Assembly: GCA_944474755.1 (NCBI GenBank)
Contig: OX104115.1
Coordinates: forward strand, 38,823,080 to 38,887,079
Length of the DNA stretch: 64,000 nt
Source: Limnoperna fortunei
Lineage: Eukaryota; Mollusca; Bivalvia; Mytilida; Modiolidae
Direction of reading: 5' to 3'
Under the pieces are notes generated by a model. That model was not told where the DNA came from. It saw only the letters and a program-made list of their open reading frames with translations, and ran no database searches. The stretch's first letter is position 1, and each line of letters starts with the position of its first letter. The translations under genes were made by a program, and so were the position numbers. Below, piece by piece: positions 51,252 through 62,600 of this stretch.

Positions 51252-51775
51252 TCTTTTGCCCCGTGCGGAATCCGGGTGGCTAAAAGAATAGACCGCAGTC
51301 GCGCTAGCTTGTCGTAAAAGGCGACTAAATAGCGCCCAGTACCCTGACCGGCGTGTCAGGTCGGTTTGCCTAAAGACCGACTGGGATGTGTGCCCCAGGT
51401 GGTTGAATGGGGTACCCCTGGCAAGCTGGGGTTGTCAGGCCATAATACGGAAAACCTGACCGCAAACCATATTAGTGCACCGTGTTGGGAAAAATGCCAC
51501 GTTCGTCGCACGTTAAAGAACGCTGCTGTAGTATTCGCTATGAGTAGGGATTTCGATCCCGCTACAGGAGGCTAAATTGCCCGACCCTATCCATCCTCCC
51601 ATTTGCCAGTGGCAATCTAAAATCCGTTACCCATTTTTTTCCTTGTGTCCCAACCCATTTTCATTCATCATCATTTCATGTTCATTTTATCATCCATTTC
51701 ATGTTCATCGCCTAAATATAGCTGAAATATTGCTGCTCGGGCATTAAACACCATTAATCAATCAATCAATCTTTT
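51252..51775 (+). mobile_element. SINE-like element with (CAAT)n tail
   Basis: GC-richer than its surroundings. It contains 'GTCGTAAAAGGCGACTAAAT', 'CCTGACCGGCGTGTCAGG', 'GCATTAAACACCATTAATC' and a terminal (CAATCAAT) tract like that of the LINE at 19.4 kb, suggesting a SINE/LINE tail partnership. A box-B-like 'GATTTCGATCCC' is at about 51549. The 69-codon frame inside is not a gene. A diverged fragment lies at 42.64 kb. Confidence 0.7.
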
Positions 51776-52100
51776 TCTTTTAGCATATAAAGTTGCTTCG
51801 TATTGATTTTGACTATTGACTATGTAAACAATAGAGCAGTTCTGTTGATACCGCCGCATGTAAGTCTACTATTTAAACACTGACTAATTAAAAGCCAATT
51901 ATTTCGTTTTGTATTGTAACCCGGACACATCACACATATAGTTTTGGAACCTTTAATAACAGTAAGTAAGATATACACGAAATAACATTTCTGTTAATTG
52001 TGAAGTTGATACTGCAATGAACACAAATTAAAACACATGTTAATTTAAGTTGTTTGCTTTAAGGGAGGTTTATAAAATATATCTTGTATTATTTCAACTA

Positions 52101-52247
52101 TTTAAGGATTGTTTTCAATTGTTGGTTAGATTATTGGATATAAACGACTTTGGCTCGATTTATATACAGCGGTTGATGTTGCAGCGTAAATTGATTCAAA
52201 GTCGTTTATATCCAATAATCGAACCAACAATTGAAAACAAACCTTAA
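52101..52247. repeat. 147-bp hairpin, ~50-bp near-perfect arms
   Basis: The left arm 52101-52152 and right arm 52197-52247 pair almost perfectly (TTGTTTTCAATTGTTGGTT, ATTATTGGATATAAACGAC, with two or three mismatches) around a 44-nt loop. It could be a foldback MITE or a hairpin RNA precursor. The open frame through it is incidental. Confidence 0.9.
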
Positions 52248-52607
52248 TTTTAAATTCCATATTAAAAAGGAAATAACGAGAACAATAGTTTACAAGTAAT
52301 CAAACAATATTTGCAATTTATTGTTTTTAGTGTCGTCACTTGTTGTTTGCGGAAAAATTCATGTATAGTCAACGTCATTAATATATCTTATTATGACGTC
52401 ACAATCAGTCACGGGGCTGAAATACCAAGTTAGGTTATACGAAAAACCAACTTTGCTCATGTATTGAGTATTTAAAAGAAATTGAAATATTTCAAAATAG
52501 CTCCATTGATGTATAAGTCACTTAATATAAATTTAACACAATTAAAAACATCAAACTTGCTATATTTATACCCCCGTTTCTCATTGGGAATAGGGGTATT
52601 ATGCTTC

Positions 52608-52632
52608 CGTCTGTGTGTGTGTGTGTGTGTGC
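52608..52632. repeat. (GT)n microsatellite
   Basis: A run of about 11 GT units lies between 'CTTCC' and 'GCCAGTTTGG'. Confidence 0.9.
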
Positions 52633-52852
52633 CAGTTTGGGCGTCATTGTTTGTGTTCATATGTTATTATGTATCGTCAGTTTATATCAGCAATGATAAA
52701 TAATACGATAGTGAAGTGTTGTCAATAGCTTGGCATTGTCATGCCATATTCCTGATATTTGTCGAGTGTATTTATTTCCAGACCTCTCTAACATTATATA
52801 GCAGGTAGCATTAGCTGACAGTAATACACGTTTAAATTTTTAGAAATTGTTA

Positions 52853-53098
52853 TGTTTGTTTGTTTGTTTGATGGTGTTTAACGCCACTTTTAGCAATTTT
52901 TCAGCTATATCATGGCGTCCAGTTTTTATTGGGGCAGGAAGCCGGAGTACCCGGAGAAAACCCCCGACCTGCGGTAGGAAAACTGGCAATCCTTGTCAAT
53001 TAATGCCTGCAGTGAGAATCGAACCCGCAATCTCAGTGTTGACAGACCACGTGGTCAATAGTAGACGAACAACCTTGACCACTCGGCCACCGAGGCCC
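52853..53098 (-). mobile_element. Complete tRNA-derived SINE (copy 2)
   Basis: On the minus strand the head reads GGTGGCCGAGTGGTCAAGG (box A, 53092-53073) and GCGGGTTCGATTCTC (box B, 53028-53014), as in a tRNA(Ser/Leu)-like promoter. It is followed by the 'CTCCGGGTACTCCGGCTTCC' body and 'GGCGTTAAACACC', ending in an (AACA)n tail (52870-52853). Copies at 14.03 and 54.63 kb lack the head. It lies just upstream of gene C exon 1. Confidence 0.85.
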
Positions 53099-53679
53099 CC
53101 AGAATTTGTTATAGTTTTAAATATTTTCTAAACAGGTAGCAGAAGATTAATATGTATAATCTTGTCAATCTTATTAGAATATTTTATATTCTTGTTTAAT
53201 GTTTGTAAAATCTACATTGGTAACGTATATCCTGACATTTTCAAATAAATATTGGGTGTAAGATATGCAATTAATGATTAGTGCTGTATGTTTTGTGTGA
53301 CAAAATATAATCAATGACTTATACTTATAATCAGCAAAATATCTTTAAATATCATATCCATGTATTCAGTGTAAACTTTAATCAAAATGCATTACCTGAC
53401 TAAATATGAATTTTTTATTATATGACCAAACAGATGTAAACGTTGCAACACTAATATGGTCTCTGGAATAAAATTATTTTGTTATTAAATAAACGAACAG
53501 TTTTTCTATTGTTTCCAACGTATAATAAGAGAAATTGGCCACTGACAACTAAAAAATTAGATGCACATTATGTTTAGTAGCTGTTGATTTCAATTGTTGC
53601 TGAATTATTGGACGTTAACTAAATATGAATAGATATGAATGTGTAACTCTTTTTTTCAGGGATGCTTTTAACATCAAAC

Positions 53680-56600
53680 ATGTTAAAAGTGTTTTATTTC
53701 CTAATAATACAAATAACTAATGCCAGTGGTTGGACACTTGTGTTCAAAGTAGCTACCGGAGGTTTGTAAATCACTTGCAATACGTATGTTGTGAAGTAAT
53801 GCAAAACATTTATTTGATAAATTGCCTTCTCATGCCGTATGTATTGTGACGAATTGCTATAATAATTTCTAAGATTACTTTTAATACCAATATGTAACAA
53901 AAGGTATGATTAGATTCCATTTTAATTTTACAAAATGTTATAGCAAGCTGCAAAATATGTAATCGAGAACACGAAATTAACTAATTGAGTTTGCTTTGTA
54001 TGCTGAAATAGGACTGGTCAATTCAAACAGAAAAACGCATATAATACGATATAACTTGCGTTGGCTAAATTACCTATTCTTACGTTGTTAAAATTTAAAA
54101 AGTCCTTTAACGTCATCACTGTATTACCGTTCAAATACTGAAGTATTCTAATAAGGTTTTTGCTTTGAGTGTACATCAGGTTTTTAGTAAGCATATATCC
54201 CGCTGATGAAAATGTTGACTTAATCATAAGTTCAAATGAAAACTGTTACAATTTAGTTGATATATCTAGGATTTGATTAATTACTATACTTAAAAGGGAC
54301 GTAGTTTTGATATAATGATGAACACATCGTTTGATGTAAATAATATGTGATAAACACGCTGTTTTTGGGATACATCTTTTTTAGTTTTAAACCGGAACGC
54401 AATCTGACAATTGAAACGTCCTCTTAGGAAATTTGGCAACGTATTTGACTTGAAATAGATTATTGCAATTGATTTTCACATGATTTAGATCATGGCGAAC
54501 GCTTATTTTGTATTCAATTTATACCACGCTATTGTTCAGTATAATATAACAATATCAGCTCAAATTCGAACAAACCACACTGACCATAATCTATTTCTTA
54601 ATTGTCGTTAAAATTATAAATTATTGGTTTTGTTTGTTTGAATGTTGTTTACCGCCAATTTCAGTAATATGTCAGCCATATCATGGCGTCTAGTTTTAAT
54701 CGGAGGAGGAAGCCTTTTTAGGAATGATAAATTTTCAAGAATACTACAAATACTTGATAACCTTTTCAGATACTTAATTTATTAATTTATTCCAAATGTA
54801 TGTGTTACATATAATACTCTTGTTTCCTATGCATACCGATATCTGTCAATAACTGTCATGTTGAACCTTAAAAAAAAATCCCCTCCCGTGCCCACTTTTG
54901 TCACAATTCGGACAACTTTTCAATTTTCGCACTTTGGCGGCCATTTTGAATATGGCGGCCATCTTGGACTTTGGCAGCCATCTTGGATTTGTTCGACATG
55001 TTGTTCGTAATATCAATATTGACCTAAATGCCAATTTTTGTTGAAATCAGACAACTTTTCAATATTCGCACTTTGGCAGCCATTTTGAATATGACAGCCA
55101 TCTTGGATTTGTTCGAAAGTGTCGCCATGTTGTTCGTAATATCAATATTGACCTAAATGCCAATTTTCGTTGAAATCGGACAACTTTTCAATTTTCGCAC
55201 TTTGGCGGCCATTTTGAATATGGCGGCCATCTTGGACTTTGGCGGCCATCTTGGATTTGTTCAAACATGTCACCATGTTGTTCGTAATATCAATATTCAC
55301 CTAAATGCCAATTTTCGTTGAAATCGGACAACTTTTCAATTTTCGCACTTTGGAGGCCATTTTGAATATGGCGGCCATCTTGGACTTTGGCGGCCATCTT
55401 TGATTTGTTCGAACATGTCACCATGTTGTTCGTAATATCAATATTGACCTAAATGCCAATTTTCGTTGAAATCGGACAACTTTTCAATTTTCGCACTTTG
55501 GCGGCCATTTTTAATATGGTGGCCATCTTGGATTTTTCGGAAAATGGTCCCATATTGTCCGGGACCTTAATATTGACCTATAAACCTATTTTGGTTCATA
55601 TCCATATTGTTTGTGATTTTTTATGATTAATTTTGTATTTTTTTCAAATTCAAAATGGCCGCCAATCCAAGATGGCCGCCATTTTCAAAATTTCGAAATC
55701 GGAAACAACATTTCCTAGTGGTGACCTATCTTTCTGGTAAGTTTCATTGACCTATGTCTTTTCGTCTTCGAGAAATCCTACGGACAAAGTTAGGTCCAGA
55801 AGAAGAAGAAGAAGAAGAAGAAGAAGAAGAAGAAGAAGAATTGAATTTTCAATACCCTTTATTAAATAAAACAATAAATCACAGTTGTACAAGGTATCAA
55901 AAATTCAAGTAACATAAAATATAAACCTAACAATACATTATTTTGACAAGCTACATTTAACAATTTTGAAAATACATATAAATAAGTTAACTTTAAACCC
56001 AAAAGTATATAAAATAAGACAAATATTTTTAAAGACTTTGTCCAAATGATCAAAGTCAGTTTAAACTGATACAAGCCAGTTTAAACTTTAAACATTATTA
56101 CCTACCTATATTAAAATTAAAAAAACCTATAAATGACTTTGTCCGAATGATCAAAATCAACATGGACTGGTACACGCCAGTCCATGTTTTAACCTTTAAC
56201 ACATCGCGATTTACAATATATAAACAAGAAAATAAAAATATAAATCAAAAATACAGATAAAATAACTTAACATTAAATATTCACAAAAAGCTTGTCATTA
56301 GAAATAAAACACAATACATTATTAAAACACCAAAAATCTGAAAAAGAATGAACATTATTTATAAACTTACAATAGGCAAATTCAATTGCCAACCGGGCGC
56401 GGATGCGCGACCTGAATTCCTGGAGTGGGTCTGTCTGTCCGCCTCCGGTCCTCAGGTGCTGCAGGGTCACGTAGGTGGCCATCTTCGCCTGGTTGGCAAT
56501 CCATAGGTACAGCCGTCTTGGGATCCTCTGGGTCTTCGTCCATCGGTGCGTGCTGGTACCTTCTCCCAACACGACTGCACCATCCTCCATCACCATAGAG

Positions 56601-59600
56601 TCTTTCATCACCGCTGGACAGCCGGCCGTGAATGGAGTGTGGCCGGCTGGTGTATCTGGACAGCTGATCCCAGGTGGCGGTGGATCAGCTGGAATCGATC
56701 TCCTAACTGGACAGCTGTCCGATGGTGGCGTGTGGACAGCTGGAGGAGATCGATTTGCACTGACCTGAGGTGGCGTATAGTCAGTGTTTGAAAAAAAAGA
56801 AGGTCCAAGCATAAAAGATTTTATGAAACATAAATCATTTTTGATTAATTTGCACAAAATATTTTGAACTTCATTTAATAAAACTTTTAAACGTGGACAA
56901 GCTATAAAAATGTGAAGTAAGTCCTCTTGCAAACCACAAGAGGGACAAACGTCAGACTGCTGATAACCAGCTTTACAATAAAATTTACTGGTGGCAATAG
57001 CACCATGAAGGATTCTCCAATTAAGGTCACCTTCTTGCATGCTATGAGGATATTCATAAACATGACTAAATATGACATTAGTGGGGACATTTGATTGTAA
57101 CATATTATTCCAGGGGGACAGCAACTTTTTTGCACGGGAACTATTAAAATTTTGAACAACAGATAATAAATAAATCGTTTTCTTAGGACATTTATCAAGA
57201 ACAACGCCCTTACGTGATTCAGGAGCATTGTCAATATCTAATTTAAAAATGTATTGGTGAACAACACCAATATCAATATCATTATTTAAAAAACGGTCAA
57301 TCAATATACTCCACTCCGGAGGAAAAGACGACCACAGTAAATCCAGATGTTGTTGGATACAGCGTTCAGAACGAATGCTTAATATGCCAACAAGATCATC
57401 TGCAGTAAATTTCCTTTCCAAACTAGTATCGAAAAGATCTTTAACTTTGGTTATACCGGCAATTACAAAATTTTCAAAATAAAAAGGTTCATCTGTTTTG
57501 GGGTTAATTAATGAAGGATTAAAGAACAAAGGTTGTTCTAAAATGTCAGCCACTGAGGTATCATCTATTTTAATTCTAGACGATTCAAAAGTCTTCCAGG
57601 CTTTAATTAAATCTTGATAAAAGCTTGGAATGTTAGTGTATTGAAAATCCCCATCAAGTAATAACAACTGAACATCATAATTCAACTTAGAAACAGTAGA
57701 CAAAAAATATTTACAAAAATAGTAACATGGATGAACATCTTCACCATTCATTAATGTCAAAAATCTGTACATAAACTGAATTCGAAAATCACGAATTCTA
57801 GATAGGATATGAATTAAACCCTGTCCTCCAGTACATACAGGAAGATATAACATTTCTTTCGAAACCCAATGTTTTCCTTGCCATAAAAAATTTACAAATT
57901 TGTTTTGAATGGCACTAATAATTTCATCAGGTACGACCACTGAATTTAATCGATGCCACAATTTTGACGCGGAAAGTAAATTTATAACAAGCGTTCGTCC
58001 TCTGAGTGACAAACCACGGGCAAAAGGCTTCCACCTGTCAAGTTTGACAGTAATATCCTCCTCCATCCCTTCCCAATTTTGTTTATAAAAATCCCTATTG
58101 TTTCCAACAAAAGTACCCAAAACTTTTAAACCTTTATTATTCCACTTGAGACCAAGTGGACAATCATTTCTATTTTTCCAACTTCCCACCCACAAACCTT
58201 CGGACTTTTGTAAATTAATTTTTGAATTGGATGCTTTCTGGTATATATCTAACCAGAAAGACAACCTATCAAAATCAGAGTCTTGCGTTAATAAAGTATC
58301 CAAATCATCTGCATATGCAGATAAACAACTTTTCTTACCATCTGATAATGGTAGTTCAAGGCCTAATAAGCCGTCTTTTGACCTTAGTTTGTGTAAAAGA
58401 GGTTCAAGGCAAATGGCATATAATTGACCAGACAAGGAACATCCTTGTCGTATACCTCTTTTAAAATGAAACGGGGACGATAACGAGTTATTAATTTTAA
58501 GTAGACTATGTACATCAGTATAAATAGTCTTTATACATGTTATAAAATAATCTCCAAAACCGAATGCTTCTAATGTCTTCATCAAATAACCATGATGAAC
58601 ACGATCAAAAGCCTTCTCTTGATCAAGGGAAACAATAGCAAGGGGGATATTTTCCTGATTAGCATAACAAGTAGCATCAGAAATAAAACGAATATTGTCA
58701 CTGATATGACGACCGGGAACACAATAACTTTGATCGATATGTAATATATCGGGTAGAACAGTACGAAGTCTTAGCGAGAAAGCTCTCGTTAATATTTTAT
58801 AATCACAACAGAGAAGAGACACAGGTCTCCAGTTTTTCAACAAACTACTGTCACCTTTCTTTGGAATCATCGTCAGAACGGCTCTTCTGCACGAAAGTGG
58901 AAGTCTGTTTTCTTCAATAGAAGAAACAAAAACTTCGTGCATATCTCTCCCAACGATGTTCCAAAAGGTTTTGTAAAATTCACTAGGCAGCCCATCAATA
59001 CCAGGGGACTTATTATTATTCATTTTTAAAACGGCAGATGACAATTCATCATAACTTATAACACTATCTAATGTTTGTTTTTGGATTTCACTTATTGTGG
59101 GAAGATCTTTCAAAATTTCATTTTGACAACTTTCATCAACAGGATCGGGGCTATACAAATCGGAGTAAAAAATCCGGGCAAGGGTTTTTATTTCCTGATC
59201 TGAATCAGTTATACTGCCATCAGGCAAGGTTAAATGGGATAATAATTTCTTTGTACCACGTTTCTTTTCAAGGTCAAAGAAATATTTTGTAGGTTTATCT
59301 GAATCATTAACATATTTGAATCTTGAACGAACCCAAGCACCACGGGCCTGTATTCGTTCAAGTTCAGACAACTGATGTTGCTTCTCAATTAAAATGACAT
59401 TAAGATCAGGGTTTGTTGCAATATTTGATTTTAATAACTGAATATCGGATTGCAAACTATCAAATTTACGTTTAAAATCATAATTCTTTTTAATAGAAAA
59501 TTCTTGCGAAATTTCCTTTATTTTGTATTTCCCACGATCCCACCAATCTTGAATACACTTAAACTCAGATTTCTGTAATCGCCAGGAAAGCCAAAAACTA

Positions 59601-62600
59601 TTTACCATATCAACATACAATTTATCATCTAAAAGAGATGTATTTAAACACCAGTAAGCACTCTTATGTTTACTTGGTATTTCTTTACAATAAATACGAA
59701 CGTAATCATGATCAGAATATGAACATTGTTTTATTTCTGAAGATCGAATAAACTGACTATAATGTTTAGATATATAAATTCGATCGAGTCTTGCGGCGAC
59801 ACCATCATTTCTCGACCAGGAATATATTTTATCGTACGGATGAATATTGCGAAACGTATCAATAAATTTGAAACGTTTAACAATAGATTTAAATTCATTA
59901 CAAGAATGGGGGTGGGGTTCAGTATCTCCTGTCCGATCTAGGGAAGGATTAATAGTACAATTAAAATCACCTCCAAGAAATATTGGAATGGAAGAATCAA
60001 GTTGATTCAAATGGTGTTTTAAATATTTCAAAAAGTCTAGTTTTTCTTTGGGACAGGTGGGGGAATAGATATTCAACAAATAAACAGTTTCCTCCTTTAA
60101 TTTGATGGTGGCATGTAAAATGCGACCAGGTAATATAACTTTATAATCTAGAATAGTATATTCTAAATTATTTGAAAAACATATCGCTAATCCAGCAGAA
60201 ATAGTTGAGAGATGAGAGAACACTATTTCTCCTCTCCATATCATTTTCCATATACCTTCATCAGAAGGAATGGTATGAGTATCTTGAAGAAAAACTATGT
60301 CTGCATTTAATTTAGATTTCAAAGAATCTAATATAAAATATCTTTTAAAAGAGTCACGACAACCTTGAGTGTTCAGGGAAACTAACGAAAAACCGAACAT
60401 TACAATTGTAATGAAAATACAGAACAAAAATGCATAATTAAGTGGACAATACATATTGATTTTGGTATATTTGTCGTCTAAGCATGAGTTTTAACATATG
60501 CCTTTAATTTCTTAATTAACTTATTAAGACGCGCCTTTAACTGGGATGATGATTCAGGGTTTCTACGAAGGTCTATAAAATCTTGACAAAGTTGTCGTAA
60601 GTTTGATGTATATTCTAAACATTTTTCCACGGGTTTTTTGTTGCTTTTGAGCTCAGCGAGTAATCGATCGAGCTCCTCAATTGATAGCTTTTGCTCAGTA
60701 TCAACTAAGATTTGCGACATATTTTGTTCTGATAATTCAGAGGATATAGATTCTATGTCTACATCCTCTTCCTCATTGGTGTTATGTAAAATTTGGGATG
60801 AAGGGGGTAAATCCCATATACTAATAGAATCTGGAGCAGATACAGCTTCAGTTGTGGGGGTTTTCACGCTAATAGCAGAATCATTGTTTTCGGCTTTACG
60901 TTTAAGTGCAGACTTTGTTGGCAATAGATCAGTCTGCACTTGTCCAGGTTGAGAATGGACATCCACAATGACAGTAGAACCAGAAGGTTCTTTAGATTTG
61001 TCCCGACTCGTAACATTAGCTACGGCGTTGGAAGTAATACTTTGATTGCCAGTGGCGCCAATGCCAGTGTCTGTATCAATAGACTGTTCTCCCGTCGCAG
61101 TTGTTGGTACCATTTCAGCGGTAAACGGGACATCTGTATTTTCAACTGAATTTTTATTATCGGTTGCCGGTCGATTTTGTGGACATCGATTTTGAATATG
61201 ACCAGTCTGTTTGCACTTAAAACAGACAACATCGTCATTCACAAATATTCTGTAACTTTGCCTTTGATAATACATATCAAAGGACTCAGGTAATGTAACA
61301 TTGGGGTGAAGAATAAGGGACACTTGTCGTCTAAAAGACTTGACATGTTTTAGTGCTGGGATTTTAATACCCAGTGCAATGGGTTTTATATCAGAAATTA
61401 TGCGTCCATAACGCATCAACTCATCCTCGAGTAAATCGTTTGGAATAAATGGGGGACAATTAGACAAAGTAACTTTCTTTGGGATTTTCACCAAACACTG
61501 AACGTCAACAAACTCGTCCCCAATACTTAAGCCATTAGAACACAATTCTTCAACATCATCGAGATTTGATAAAAAAACTACAACCCCAGACCTCATACGA
61601 GAGGCAGCCACTATATTTTCTGGTTTGACAATATCGGCAATAGCAACAACATATTGCTCGATTGAGACAGACGGTATGTTTTTTAGTTTCACACCGTGTT
61701 TCCTTGAGACAAAGCCAAAAGGCTTATGTCCAAATGACGGCATCTCATCGTTATTTTTCGATCTTGAACTTTCTCTGTCAGACGGGACATTATTATTATT
61801 CGGCAAATCTCGTGAACTTTCGCTGTGTAATTGCGACTTTAAAACTTTATCACCATTAGCCTGGGGCAAGGATTTAACACCTACCTTGGACGGCATTGTT
61901 CGTTTAATTAAATTAAGGTCCCTATTGTCCTTATCATTTAACACAGTATTGCTCGAGGCAACATTCAACGACAACTGAGTAGTTTTACCATTAACTACTA
62001 CACTAGAAAATGAAGGCGACGCCATCTTTGAACAATATCAAACCAATAAACAAAAATTAAATCCAACAAAAATCTCGGCAATCCGAGATGAAAATACGAA
62101 ATACACCCCACAAAATGAAAGAACTTCTTCTTCCAAACACAACAATACAAATATTTGCGAACCACAATACAAAATAACCACTAAATAAATGATTTGAGCG
62201 GAGCTCCGAAAAACACGTCCTATCCCTTCAAGAAGAAGAAGAAGAATTTGAATTTCCAATACCCTTTATTAAATAAAACAATCAATCACAGTTTAACAAG
62301 GTATCAAAAATTCATATTACATAAAATATAAACCTAACAATACATTATTTGACAAGCTACATTAACAATTTTAAATATACATATTAATAATAACTTTAAA
62401 TCCAAAAGTATATAAAAATACAATAGAAAAAAATAAAAGACTTTGTCCAACTGATCAAAGTCAGTTTAAATTGATACAAGTCAATTTAAACTTTAACCTT
62501 TTAACCTACCTATCGTTAAAATTAAAGAGCCCTATAAATGACTTTGTCCAAATGATCAAAGTCAACATGGACTGGTACACGCCAGTCCATGTTTTAACCT

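Larger units (their letters stand above)
55841..62228 (-). mobile_element. Full-length Tx1-like LINE inserted in a (TTC)n/(GAA)n microsatellite
   Basis: In element sense: a 5' end 'GAAGGGATAGGACGTG' directly after (CTT)n, a 5' UTR of about 200 bp, ORF1, a 23-nt gap, ORF2 and a 3' UTR of about 430 bp ending 'GGGTATTGAAAATTCAA' straight into (TTC)n. Both ORFs are uninterrupted, so it may be recent. Tx1-clade membership is inferred from ORF2 motifs (SLNTQG, GIRQGCSLSGQLYA, YADD, C-terminal CCHC). The clade is known for site-specific families, including microsatellite-targeting ones (Kibi and Koshi, as I recall). It lies antisense in gene C intron 1. Confidence 0.9.

Noticed and set aside
53014..53092. 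Functional tRNA gene
   Set aside because: Box A and box B are present, but the sequence continues into a SINE body with an (AACA)n tail, and the intervening part does not fold as a complete tRNA.
32430..53600. Search for a signal-peptide exon 1 of gene B
   Set aside because: No minus-strand match to the GWTLVFKVATG coding sequence was seen by eye; a diverged exon cannot be excluded, so none is annotated.
33880..55700. 'GGCGGCCATCTTG' blocks as clustered YY1-type binding sites
   Set aside because: The motif resembles, but does not match, the AAGATGGCGGC core, and it is part of high-copy repeat units. Repetition alone explains the clustering.
56475..56808. Frames opposite the GC-rich part of LINE ORF2
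   Set aside because: They are shadows of ORF2 produced by the GC-rich, stop-poor hairpin array.
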